Origin: Alcanivorax sp. 24
Lineage (GTDB): Bacteria > Pseudomonadota > Gammaproteobacteria > Pseudomonadales > Alcanivoracaceae
NCBI RefSeq assembly: GCF_004360225.1
Contig: NZ_SNUA01000019.1
Coordinates: 1-64,000 of the forward strand
Reading direction: 5' to 3'
DNA length: 64,000 nucleotides
Shown here one piece after another: positions 25,497 through 32,746 of the stretch. The stretch's first letter is position 1, and each line of letters opens with the position of its first letter. The position numbers were made by a program, and so were the translations under genes. The notes under the pieces are model-generated. The model searched no databases. It saw nothing but the letters and a program-made list of their open reading frames with translations, and was not told the origin of the DNA.

Positions 25497-26537
25497 CTAC
25501 GTGTAATTTTTTTTTAGATCAGACGCAAGCCTTTGAGGAACGAGATATACATTGCCTTTTGCTCTTGTACAGGCGACATATAGCTTATTCAATGTGGTTG
25601 GGCTCATACCTTTCAACCCCCCTTCCTTGTAAAGCTTTTCTGTTTTATTATTAAGAAAGACACAAACATCTGTGTAGCAATCCAATCCCTTAGTTGCCCC
25701 CCAATTCTGGGACGGGGAAATATAATTATAACTTTTTTCATAAAAAAGTTTTACAACCTTTCTATCAGAGAGCAACTCATTTACATCCTTCTTCTTTTCC
25801 ATGTATACAACCTCCCCCTTATTAACATCGTGTGAGTATATTTTTATTCCCATTTCCTTAAAAACAAAATCGCACACATTTTCTGGGCAACGGTAGCTCT
25901 TTGATAGAGTATCTTCATCAATACAAAGACCAGTTTTTTTTAGTTTTTCCTTATATTTCTCATAATTTTTATACAAATTCCCATTAACATTTCCGTCCGA
26001 ACTCGTATCAAAGGTATGTTGATAAAAATCACCGACCAAACAAATTTCGCTATTAATATCCATTAGGCTGCAAAGAAAATTGAAGTCATGCCCAGCAAAA
26101 TCCTGAACTTCATCGACATAAAAGCAATCAAAAAATTTATCAATCCTTTCAACAACATCCGGAAAGTAATTTCTTACGTCTAACAGCTTCGCAAGTCTAT
26201 TGTGATATATACGACCATCTTTCGTAAAATAGCGCATCCTATCTCCGATCTTCAGCTTTGACGTATGAGGAGGTGGCTTATCCCAACATATTCCGTTGAA
26301 CCTTATCGATCGGCCGGCGACAGGCTTAAAACAAAAGCTGTTCAAAAAGGAAAAATAAGTATAGACCCTAACACCTTTTGGCATTTGACCTATTTTTTCC
26401 ACGATTCTAGAAATAATATTCTCATAGTTATTAACTGTATAAGTAACAATAAGAGCTTTTGAATCAATTTCAATTTTATCAATGAGCAAAGAGGTTTTTC
26501 CTGAGCCAGCAACTGAGAATATTACTCTTTTATCCAT
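25497..26537 (-). CDS. Compact UvrD/Rep-like superfamily 1 helicase (GajB-like)
   Basis: Only 346 residues, yet the superfamily 1 motifs are all visible in order: I AGSGKTS (10-16), Ia ALIVTYT (28-34), II VDEVQD (141-146), III VGDFYQ (168-173), IV-like SYRCPEN (214-220), V ATKGLDCYTDVCVF (281-294) and VI VACTRAKGNV (321-330). Its length leaves little room for the 1B and 2B insertion domains of UvrD, and it is shorter than described GajB proteins (about 490). It overlaps the OLD-type gene upstream by 16 bases, so the two are cotranslated. Strongly AT-rich DNA and codon use mark it as recently acquired. Role inferred: partner subunit of an anti-phage nuclease. Confidence 0.75.
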   Translation of the reverse strand: MDKRVIFSVAGSGKTSLLIDKIEIDSKALIVTYTVNNYENIISRIVEKIGQMPKGVRVYTYFSFLNSFCFKPVAGRSIRFNGICWDKPPPHTSKLKIGDRMRYFTKDGRIYHNRLAKLLDVRNYFPDVVERIDKFFDCFYVDEVQDFAGHDFNFLCSLMDINSEICLVGDFYQHTFDTSSDGNVNGNLYKNYEKYKEKLKKTGLCIDEDTLSKSYRCPENVCDFVFKEMGIKIYSHDVNKGEVVYMEKKKDVNELLSDRKVVKLFYEKSYNYISPSQNWGATKGLDCYTDVCVFLNNKTEKLYKEGGLKGMSPTTLNKLYVACTRAKGNVYLVPQRLASDLKKNYT

Positions 26538-28093
26538 TTGACAGCTCGCTCTATATAATTAGGAACCTTTATTGAAGAACCAATTTCTTTTAACATTTTA
26601 TATGCTGCCTCTGTCTTATTTGACAACATGTAATCTTTGACCGATAAGCTCCGCCTTCCTTCTCCGAATATCTCATCGCACCTTTCCCTGTTATCTTCGT
26701 AGACTGCAATTTCCAAAGTGCTTCTGGAATTATCGGAATCATAGAAAACGTTTATATCTTTCTCATTAGCATAATCAGAAAATCCGTCGACACAATTTAT
26801 CTTAAAATTTTTATCATTATCTCTTATTACTGCCACTCTTATGCCAAGCCGCAATGCAATGTCCAGATACCGTTTAAAGCTAGTACCCCCTACAGAAATC
26901 AAGTGGACGCCGTCTTCCTCCATAGACGTGCCATTTACCTTCTCATACATCACATCAGACAGTATGTACTCCGCATTACCTTCAACTAAAATTACTTTTT
27001 TTGAAAGACAGAACTCAAGAACGTTATTAACTGGTGACTTAATAAAAAAATCAGCCGTATCAGAAGGAATTCCATTGAACAACAAAGCTTTTCCTGATGA
27101 AGCACTTAATAAAATTGATTTTCTTAGATCTAACTTTGAGGCAATAAAACTGCTATGTGTTGATATGAAAATCTGGCCTGCGGATGAATTTCTTATTTTT
27201 TCAACTAGCTTCTTCATATTGCCGTGACTTAAATGATTTTCAGGTTCTTCTAAAAGTAAAGTATCTAAGGGTTTCCCTTGCTTGACGCGCTGGAGAGCAA
27301 ACTCAGTCTTAATCAAACACTGCCGGCCTTTCCCTTTATTTTCTAAGGCGATACCATCTTCTATTATGGTTAGATCTGCCTGAAGATTTGACTTCAGCCC
27401 AGAACCAACAGAGAACTCAAAATTTTCTATTTTTTTATTCACCTCAGACAGAAAATTTTCCTTAAACTCTTCTTTATTCTTTCTATATTCATTTTCAAGT
27501 CTTGCCCTTTGGGCTGACTCTGAGTTTGACTCAAATATTGTCTTTATGTAACTCTTTGTAGCATATTCATTATTTATTTCTGTGCCATCTATAAATAAGT
27601 AGTTGAAATACTTTCTGTACGAACTATAGCTCTCTCCAGAAAACGTAAAAAATCCCACTTTATAAAATTCAAATGGGAAATTTGAGCCTCCCTTTTTCAA
27701 TATTGAATCGATGTCTTTACTATGGTCAACGTCTGGCTCACAAACCAAATGCAGTCCGCATGCATTTTTATTTCCCTGATTAAACCTTCCATAAAGCTCA
27801 GGAAAATCAGAGCAATCTTTAATGTATAGATCAATCTCGATTTTTGGCATAAGACTTATTATTTTATTTCCTGCCATGAATTTACTTATCGCATTCTTAT
27901 TAAAAAGACTTTCCAAGCCAATATTAGCTATCTTTGCTTGGCTTCCACTAACAACGATCTCAATAGCTTTTAATATGGAGCTTTTCCCAGATTCATTGTC
28001 ACCAACAAGAATATTAAGGTCATCAGAAAATAAGATCTCCTCATCTTCAAACTTTTTGAAATTTCTCAACCAAATCTTCTCGATTATCTTCAC
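26522..28093 (-). CDS. OLD-family ATPase with TOPRIM nuclease domain (GajA-like)
   Basis: The 523-residue product starts at GTG 28093 (GGAGG five bases upstream). An ABC-type ATPase forms residues 1-330: Walker A GDNESGKSS (31-39), a signature-like ENKGKGRQ (251-258), Walker B TLLLEEPENHLSH (278-290) and the His switch STHSS (311-315). A TOPRIM domain follows, with E371 in ILVEGNAE, D425/D427 in VIRDNDKNF and a later acidic residue near E461. This matches class 2 OLD nucleases such as GajA. With the UvrD-like partner it forms a Gabija-like defence pair, in which nucleotide depletion activates DNA cleavage in known systems. The DNA is markedly AT-rich relative to the host. Substrate and trigger are not known here. 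Confidence 0.8.
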   Translation of the reverse strand: MKIIEKIWLRNFKKFEDEEILFSDDLNILVGDNESGKSSILKAIEIVVSGSQAKIANIGLESLFNKNAISKFMAGNKIISLMPKIEIDLYIKDCSDFPELYGRFNQGNKNACGLHLVCEPDVDHSKDIDSILKKGGSNFPFEFYKVGFFTFSGESYSSYRKYFNYLFIDGTEINNEYATKSYIKTIFESNSESAQRARLENEYRKNKEEFKENFLSEVNKKIENFEFSVGSGLKSNLQADLTIIEDGIALENKGKGRQCLIKTEFALQRVKQGKPLDTLLLEEPENHLSHGNMKKLVEKIRNSSAGQIFISTHSSFIASKLDLRKSILLSASSGKALLFNGIPSDTADFFIKSPVNNVLEFCLSKKVILVEGNAEYILSDVMYEKVNGTSMEEDGVHLISVGGTSFKRYLDIALRLGIRVAVIRDNDKNFKINCVDGFSDYANEKDINVFYDSDNSRSTLEIAVYEDNRERCDEIFGEGRRSLSVKDYMLSNKTEAAYKMLKEIGSSIKVPNYIERAVKWIKE

Positions 28094-28425
28094 ACTTTCC
28101 TCCTTTCACCCCTTCGTCATTTAAATTTCCAAAAGAAACGACATTTCATATAAAAAGGAGCACATTCTCTACCTAAGTTTTATTTCATTTCAGTTTAGCT
28201 CGATAGCGGATTGACAATAAGTCATGTACTCGTCATCTTATCCCGCGCCGGCATTAAACTGCTGGCCGGGTTTGGCGACCCGACAAGGTATGAGCCGCGT
28301 GCTTCGGCATTCGTGGCGGGCTACGCGTGGGAGACCTTCGGGTCTGCCGTCACCTTGTCGGTTCGCCAACCTGCGCGTAGTTCCGCCTCCACCAATACTA
28401 GGGGGCCTCAACTTGAGGACACGAC
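28094..28425. other. Intergenic junction between cargo and prophage, with a large stem-loop
   Basis: About 330 bases without a gene. The left third (to about 28240) is AT-rich and should hold the promoter of the OLD/UvrD pair. From about 28248 the base composition changes sharply to GC-rich. GGTTTGGCGACCCGACAAGGT-like sequence at 28269-28289 is nearly complementary to 28352-28371, and the loop has its own small hairpin (GACCTTCGGGTC). It could be a phage replication or packaging signal, or the former left end of the prophage. Confidence 0.5.
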
Positions 28426-28656
28426 ATGCAGGAAGAGCATATTAAAGAATTACGGGATACTCTCGATCTCACCGTAGAACACTTAAACTACATACAAGCC
28501 TTGTTCTTCGCGGTCAATCGCGTTTTAGACACAGGCAAAGACACCCCTCCCTATGTTGAACAAGCCAAGCTGCTTAGCCGCTTGGGACGCTTTCATTCCA
28601 TTATGTGGCGGGACTTGTTTTACTCAGACCGGGAGAAGATCAAAACACTCCATTGA
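28426..28656 (+). CDS. Small hypothetical phage protein
   Basis: Encodes 76 residues, mostly helical and charged (HIKELRDTLDLTVEHLNYIQALFF), with GAGGA ahead of the ATG. No family is recognised. It is the first gene right of the stem-loop at 28269-28371 and is separated from the rest of the early genes by two leftward genes. Confidence 0.5.
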   Translation: MQEEHIKELRDTLDLTVEHLNYIQALFFAVNRVLDTGKDTPPYVEQAKLLSRLGRFHSIMWRDLFYSDREKIKTLH

Positions 28657-28816
28657 TCTCCCCCGGATACAAGCTGACACCGGCCCAAGGGCACCGCCGA
28701 AAGCGACGTTAGAACCAGATACTTGATGGACTAGGCGGCCTTCCAAGACAAACCGCTCCCCTATTCATCTGGCTTACTCAAACACCCGGCGGCCCGGATC
28801 GGAATAGTCAGTACCC
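28657..28816. other. Short non-coding stretch in the prophage
   Basis: I see no gene or clear structure here. It separates a rightward small gene from two leftward lysogeny-side genes, whose transcripts would end in this stretch. Confidence 0.35.
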
Positions 28817-29005
28817 CTATGAGGGAGGTTCTTGGCTACTATCAAGTTGCTTACCAGCACTTGGCTCTGCTTCAGCTTCGTTTTCGAGACTCATATGGCC
28901 TTTCTCGATCTTCGCCAGGGCAGCGACCCGAGAGCGAATCTCCTCTAGCGACACATCGTCGGGAAGCGTTTTCACCAGCGCTGCGACCTTTTCCTTTGCG
29001 GTCAT
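28817..29005 (-). CDS. Small hypothetical protein, antitoxin-like N-terminus
   Basis: Encodes 62 residues. The N-terminal part (TAKEKVAALVKTLPDDVSLE, then EIRSRVAALAKIEKG) resembles the short helical domain found in several antitoxin-type proteins, and the C-terminus is an acidic, disordered tail. It starts 12 bases after an exported small protein on the same strand. The functional suggestion is weak. Confidence 0.5.
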   Translation of the reverse strand: MTAKEKVAALVKTLPDDVSLEEIRSRVAALAKIEKGHMSLENEAEAEPSAGKQLDSSQEPPS

Positions 29006-29017
29006 ACATCACTCCCT

Positions 29018-29323
29018 TTAGCGGTATACACGGCGGCGCTTACCGCGGCTGTCCAAGGCGCGATCCGTGCCTTTACGCATATTGATCAGCTTTCGACCTT
29101 GCGCCAAGGCACTTTCACGGGCCTTGCCGGTCATTTCGTAGGCGTGTTTATAGCTACCAGGTGGTTTGTGGCACTCGGCGTAACGCTTCGCGCGCTCGTA
29201 GTCGCTGCAGATTGGTTTGTACTTAGCGATCCGGTACTCCAATCCACTATCTGCCCAAGCGGTATTACTTACAGTGTGGATTAGACCGGCAATGAAGACG
29301 GCAGATATGATTGTGCATCTCAT
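29018..29323 (-). CDS. Small exported protein of the prophage
   Basis: The 101-residue product has a signal peptide (about 1-24, ending TAWA) and a basic mature part with two cysteines (KPICSDYERAKRYAECHKPPG) that could form a disulfide, then a very basic tail (SRGKRRRVYR). It is expressed leftward with the small gene at 28817. Because it lies among lysogeny-side genes, it could act in the envelope, for example in superinfection exclusion, but no family was recognised. Confidence 0.55.
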   Translation of the reverse strand: MRCTIISAVFIAGLIHTVSNTAWADSGLEYRIAKYKPICSDYERAKRYAECHKPPGSYKHAYEMTGKARESALAQGRKLINMRKGTDRALDSRGKRRRVYR

Positions 29324-29438
29324 GCCCTTCCCCCCTTTTGTGTGGTTTAAGTTTGCGCTCCTGCAAACGTGACCCAGCTCGTTTTTTGTTATTCCCCCCT
29401 TTTCTTGAACCAGGCTTTAGCGGCCCTCTGCGTAAGCT

Positions 29439-29711
29439 CTATCCCTCTCCTCGTTGCTTAAGCGTCGCGTTTGCTTCGTCGTATTCCGGGCTGGTCTGCC
29501 CTACTTCCGGCATGACCTCGCCAGTCATCAGCCACCAGCGATAGCGCGGAAAGACTTTCCCCAGGATCTCAACCTCTTGAGCCCGGATCTGAGCTTGGCC
29601 GTGTTTGATGTTTTGCCAGCGTTTGTAATTGCTGTCTCCTGCCTCGGCCAAATCTGTAAGCCGTGCAAATGCCAGCAATTGCATACACCTATCTATTAGA
29701 CCTGATTCCAT
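29439..29711 (-). CDS. Phage repressor-like DNA-binding protein
   Basis: The 90-residue product has a helix-turn-helix-like region (LLAFARLTDLAEAGDSNYKRW, then RAQEVEILGKVFPRYRWWLMTGE) as in small Cro/CI-like phage regulators. It is divergent from the rightward early genes starting at 29804, with AT-rich operators between, so it most likely keeps the prophage silent. ATG 29711 is taken as start; ATG 29684 is an alternative that would place a TCTATTAGA motif in its promoter. Confidence 0.65.
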   Translation of the reverse strand: MESGLIDRCMQLLAFARLTDLAEAGDSNYKRWQNIKHGQAQIRAQEVEILGKVFPRYRWWLMTGEVMPEVGQTSPEYDEANATLKQRGEG

Positions 29712-29783
29712 AGGAATAAATCATCGCTCAGATGCTTAACTATTAGATAAAAAACACCTACTATTTAGGTCTAATATTTAGAC
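29693..29783. promoter_or_regulatory. Repressor/early promoter region with repeated operator-like sites
   Basis: GTCTAA-TAT-TTAGAC (29769-29783) is a perfect inverted repeat, and related half-sites (TATTAGA, TATTTAG) occur at about 29694, 29742 and 29762. They lie between the divergent repressor-like gene and the first early gene, the classic place for a lysogeny switch. Confidence 0.6.
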
Positions 29784-29803
29784 ATTGCATAGAGTGGTGC
29801 ACA

Positions 29804-30016
29804 GTGATGATACCGGAATTGGGGGACGCCATCAGCAATCGGCCGGAGTGGCCGCCGATGATGGCATGGAGCGAGTTTGCGGAGTGGATTCGGCAAGAGC
29901 CGGATGTAGTCCGGGGTTGGGTGGATAAAGGCTATTTGCCGACGGTGAAAGTCGGTCGCCGCCGCATGATCAACGTTGTTCTGCTGGTCGAGCAACTGCG
30001 GGAGAGCGAGGTATGA
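29804..30016 (+). CDS. Excisionase/MerR-like small HTH protein
   Basis: The 70-residue product has a winged-helix pattern (MAWSEFAEWIRQEPDVVRGW, then VDKGYLPTVKVGRRRMINVV), as in phage excisionases and AlpA/MerR-like regulators. It is the first early gene right of the switch region. It would direct excision, regulate early genes, or both. Its end overlaps the next start by four bases (ATGA at 30013). Confidence 0.7.
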   Translation: MMIPELGDAISNRPEWPPMMAWSEFAEWIRQEPDVVRGWVDKGYLPTVKVGRRRMINVVLLVEQLRESEV

Positions 30017-30210
30017 GCAAGCGCACGAGTAAACACCGCCAGCGGCAGCTGATCTGCACCACCACTCACGACCGGGACAGCGGCGAAACCATGGTCAAGG
30101 TGGAAGGCCTGTTCGACGGTGAACGCACCTTCCAGGCGGAAAAGACCTTCGACGATCCGGTTAAAGCCTGCTCCTGCGCCGTGGACTACTGGCTGAGGGT
30201 GTTCCTGTGA
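30013..30210 (+). CDS. Small hypothetical phage protein
   Basis: Encodes 65 residues, basic at the start (SKRTSKHRQRQLICTTTHDR), with a beta-rich middle. It is linked by ATGA overlaps to the gene on each side, so it belongs to the early operon. No family is recognised. Confidence 0.55.
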   Translation: MSKRTSKHRQRQLICTTTHDRDSGETMVKVEGLFDGERTFQAEKTFDDPVKACSCAVDYWLRVFL

Positions 30211-30500
30211 TTTGCGCCACCTACAAACGCCGAGGCCGCCGCTACCGCTATCAACGCATAGCCGACAAGGCCGTTTCCCTGAGCATCGCTCAAATCTCCC
30301 TGCTGCGCCGGGCCGGTGTCCGCCTGCTCGGCCTCATCATTACCACCGGAGAAACGCTCCGTGTCCATGCTCGTAATGCTGTGGGCGTTGTGGATTACGC
30401 CGAGTTCCCTGCTGACCGCGCCGACGACGCCAAAGCCTTTGTCTACGGGGCCGCTCGTAACCACTCCCCGCAACTGTCCCTGTTTCAGGGGGTGCTATGA
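30207..30500 (+). CDS. Small hypothetical phage protein
   Basis: Encodes 97 residues, with a very basic N-terminus (YKRRGRRYRYQRIADK) suggesting nucleic acid contact. It overlaps both neighbours by four bases (ATGA at 30207 and 30497). No family is recognised. Confidence 0.55.
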   Translation: MICATYKRRGRRYRYQRIADKAVSLSIAQISLLRRAGVRLLGLIITTGETLRVHARNAVGVVDYAEFPADRADDAKAFVYGAARNHSPQLSLFQGVL

Positions 30501-30877
30501 GTACACCTGCGATGGCGCCGCGCCGCCCTACTCCCGCACCTACCGTTTCTGACAGCCAGGCCGCCGCTTTTGCCGTCCTGGGCACCGCCCCACGGGCCGC
30601 CCCGCTGTCCCGCTCCGTCACCGTCATCCTCGATCGCGAACTTTTGGGGCGGTATGGATTAGCAGGCGCAAGGCTCGCCCTGGCGACGCTCGCGCTTGGC
30701 CTTGCGCCTGCTAATCCATGCCGCACCGTTCGCACCGGATCGAGGGTGTCGGTGAGGGAGCGGGTCAGCCCCCCGCTCTTGATCCTGATTCCGAGAGAGC
30801 GGTTTTGCCCTTCAAGAAAAGCGCCTTTGCCGACTTGTCGGCGCCTTTCTTCTTTTCTGTTTGAGGTCAGTTTATGA
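30497..30877 (+). CDS. Hypothetical phage protein containing a 21-bp inverted repeat
   Basis: Encodes up to 126 residues. The ATG overlaps the previous stop and the TGA overlaps the next ATG (30874), both as ATGA, so the frame is probably translated. Residues about 50-80 are encoded by a large hairpin (see 30651-30722), and the protein itself is low in complexity (Pro/Ala-rich). The frame may be kept mainly for coupling while the DNA serves a structural role. Confidence 0.45.
   Translation: MSTPAMAPRRPTPAPTVSDSQAAAFAVLGTAPRAAPLSRSVTVILDRELLGRYGLAGARLALATLALGLAPANPCRTVRTGSRVSVRERVSPPLLILIPRERFCPSRKAPLPTCRRLSSFLFEVSL
30651..30722. repeat. Large stem-loop: 21-bp perfect inverted repeat inside an early gene
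   Basis: Positions 30654-30674 are perfectly complementary to 30699-30719, and the stem continues outward with further pairs and one wobble. It is a strong candidate for a single-strand replication origin or packaging hairpin of the phage. Confidence 0.75.
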
Positions 30878-31056
30878 GCCGTTGGGGCCGCTTTTTGTGT
30901 GACGAGTGCGGTGATTTTTTCCCGGATTCCATGATGTCCGAGGAAGAGAACGTTTGTTACGGCTGCTTCGATGTGCCGGAGCATGACGACACCGACGACG
31001 GCAACGAACGTGACTATGACGATGATGACGATTTTGAAGATCCCTTCGCGGATTGA
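30874..31056 (+). CDS. Acidic zinc-ribbon phage protein
   Basis: The 60-residue product has C-x2-C (LCDECGDFF) and a second C-x2-C (NVCYGCFDV), a zinc-ribbon pattern. It ends in an extremely acidic tail (DDDDDFEDPFAD). It overlaps the previous gene by ATGA. The acidic tail might mimic nucleic acid or bind a DNA-binding protein, but that is speculation. Confidence 0.6.
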   Translation: MSRWGRFLCDECGDFFPDSMMSEEENVCYGCFDVPEHDDTDDGNERDYDDDDDFEDPFAD

Positions 31057-31111
31057 GGGGCGTTGCCAAGCGGAGCGCGGAGGGCCTTGGCCCGGAGGTG
31101 CGAGGGATCGT

Positions 31112-31138
31112 TACCGGCAGGCCGGTACCGCGTACCGG
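31112..31138. repeat. Nested palindromes in the prophage intergenic region
   Basis: TACCGG-CAGG-CCGGTA (31112-31127) overlaps CCGGTAC-CGC-GTACCGG (31122-31138). Such alternative cruciforms in a non-coding gap are typical of nicking sites for rolling-circle initiators. ACTTAGT is repeated at 31142 and 31186. Confidence 0.55.
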
Positions 31139-31198
31139 TGAACTTAGTCCGCCCTGTGGGCCATCTCCGATGACCCGCACGGCTGACTTAGTGAATAG

Positions 31199-31233
31199 AG
31201 CCCGGTCCCCCTGGGGACGCACACGGCTTTTTT
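31199..31233 (+). terminator. Probable terminator ending the early operon
   Basis: AGCC and GGCT enclose GTCCCCCTGGGGAC, and six T residues follow. It lies 16 bases before the next gene (31249). Confidence 0.5.
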
Positions 31234-31248
31234 GATTGGGGGTTAACC

Positions 31249-31494
31249 ATGCACGTAAAGGAATGGGCCAAAAAACACGATGAACAGCCCTTGCTGGGCG
31301 CCTTACACGACCTGGAAAAAACGGTCCGCAAGCAGTGGGTTATGGAAATGGTCTTCGCCGACAAGGCGCGTTGCCTGGGCTACGTCAGCGCCCTGTTCTG
31401 GCACGACCTGATTACCGGCCCGGAGCACGAACGGTTTTGCCAGGACATTCTAGCCCTGGCCCGACAGGGGAAACCTCATGCGGTTTCATCGTAA
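31249..31494 (+). CDS. Small hypothetical phage protein
   Basis: Encodes 81 mainly helical residues (WAKKHDEQPLLGALHDLEKT, WHDLITGPEHERFCQDILAL). It starts after a terminator-like hairpin and overlaps the following gene by 17 bases. No family is recognised. Confidence 0.5.
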   Translation: MHVKEWAKKHDEQPLLGALHDLEKTVRKQWVMEMVFADKARCLGYVSALFWHDLITGPEHERFCQDILALARQGKPHAVSS

Positions 31495-31840
31495 CGCCAG
31501 CGCCCCCACGCCGGAAAGCCGGAGTGAGTGCGGCCTGTACCGCACTCGCACCCTACGCCCTGCCCTGCTCGTGGCGGAACGCCGCTGGCACCCCGGCGAG
31601 AAACCCCGGCACCTGTACGCCCCCTGGCGCTTTCTCGGCTTCGCCAAGGACGAACGCCAGGCGCGCCATCTGTGCCGCCAAGCCCGACAGCCGATCACCG
31701 ACGCCCGCGCCATCCTGCGCGACCTCGGGCTGACCGCCCTGGCAAACGATTCCCGATGTTCACCACATCCACAAAAGCAAACCGCCCCCAACAACGGGCG
31801 CCAACACCTAACCACTGGAGATCAACACCATGCAATTTGA
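31478..31840 (+). CDS. Hypothetical phage protein
   Basis: Encodes 120 residues rich in Arg, His and Pro (ERRWHPGEKPRHLYAPWRFL, KDERQARHLCRQARQ). It is placed between two overlapping phage genes. It could bind nucleic acid, but no family is recognised. Confidence 0.5.
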   Translation: MRFHRNASAPTPESRSECGLYRTRTLRPALLVAERRWHPGEKPRHLYAPWRFLGFAKDERQARHLCRQARQPITDARAILRDLGLTALANDSRCSPHPQKQTAPNNGRQHLTTGDQHHAI

Positions 31841-32165
31841 AATGACCCTCACCGTCCTGGGTATCAACCGTATGAACATTGAAGGCCGCACCTTCTGTTC
31901 TGTCCACACCGGGCAAATGCCCGTGGGCGATGCCGCGAACGATTGCCGGGGCTACGAAGTCACCAAGATGGGCGCCGAGCCCGCCGTCTTCGACCAGATC
32001 GCCGCTGACTTCCAACCCGGCGAGGACGTGCACTTCATCGCCCAACTTAAAAAAGCCGGTGGCGGCAAAAGCCAGCCTTACCTGATCGGCGTGGTGCCAA
32101 AAACCACGCCCCCGGCCTCTCAGGCCACTAAGAACACCGGCACGGCCAAGGCCGACAGCAAGTAA
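31830..32165 (+). CDS. Probable ssDNA-binding protein (gene V-like)
   Basis: The 111-residue product has a beta-rich core (MQFEMTLTVLGINRMNIEG, VHFIAQLKKAGGGKSQPYLIG) and a disordered Lys/Thr/Ala tail. Its size and place directly before the coat genes fit the gene V-type ssDNA-binding protein of inoviruses, which coats phage DNA before export. The sequence alone is not conclusive. Confidence 0.55.
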   Translation: MQFEMTLTVLGINRMNIEGRTFCSVHTGQMPVGDAANDCRGYEVTKMGAEPAVFDQIAADFQPGEDVHFIAQLKKAGGGKSQPYLIGVVPKTTPPASQATKNTGTAKADSK

Positions 32166-32180
32166 CGGGCCGCTTAAAAA

Positions 32181-32396
32181 ATGGAAATGATCGTGTGCAG
32201 CGGGCAATGGCAACAGGCGCAGGACGGCGCGGTGTATTGCCTGGGCACACTGGAAATGGCGAGCGTTGGCCCCTTCGGGTTACCGGCGCTCACCTACGGG
32301 GAGGCCAACGCCATCCTCGGCGCCGTGGCGGGTCTGTACGCCACGGTGTGGTGCCTGCGGACGCTGGCTTGGTACATCAAGACCAATACCGACTAG
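32181..32396 (+). CDS. Small membrane protein, probable minor coat component
   Basis: Encodes 71 residues: a polar N-terminus with two cysteines (VCSGQWQQAQDGAVYCLG) and one membrane segment (about 42-62). Proteins like this precede the major coat gene in many Zot-type phages and are usually called capsid or minor coat proteins. Confidence 0.55.
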   Translation: MEMIVCSGQWQQAQDGAVYCLGTLEMASVGPFGLPALTYGEANAILGAVAGLYATVWCLRTLAWYIKTNTD

Positions 32397-32442
32397 GCAC
32401 CGGTACGACAAACCCTAAACCACTTGAAAGAAGGAATGTGCT

Positions 32443-32700
32443 ATGAAACGCGCAATGCAAAAACACCGCCGTGGGGGCGGTGCCACTCTGGTCCGCGTGG
32501 GCCGCACCGGTCTGATCAGCGGCGGTATCGCCAGTGCCGCCGCGCTCGGCACCACCACCGCGCACGCGGCCATCGATGTCAGCGGCGTCACGCAGGAAAT
32601 CAACGACAACCAGGCCAGCGCCACCGAAATCGGCCTCGCGGTCATTTCGTTCCTGGGGCTGATCCTGGCGTTCTTCCTGCTGCGCCGCGCCGTGCGCTAA
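32443..32700 (+). CDS. Major coat protein precursor (pVIII-like)
   Basis: The 85-residue precursor has a long signal peptide ending TTAHA (residue 42), giving a mature protein of 43 residues: an acidic amphipathic N-terminus (AIDVSGVTQEINDN), a membrane helix (about 62-79) and a basic C-terminus (LRRAVR). This is the classic pVIII/CoaB layout, in which thousands of copies form the filament. A strong terminator follows. Confidence 0.85.
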   Translation: MKRAMQKHRRGGGATLVRVGRTGLISGGIASAAALGTTTAHAAIDVSGVTQEINDNQASATEIGLAVISFLGLILAFFLLRRAVR

Positions 32701-32713
32701 CCCCTCCACCACC

Positions 32714-32734
32714 GGGGCCTTCGGGCCCCTTTTT
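32714..32734 (+). terminator. Rho-independent terminator after the major coat gene
   Basis: GGGGCC-TTCG-GGCCCC followed by five T residues. Filamentous phages typically place a terminator here so that coat protein mRNA is abundant. Confidence 0.9.
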
Positions 32735-32746
32735 CAATGTCGGCAC

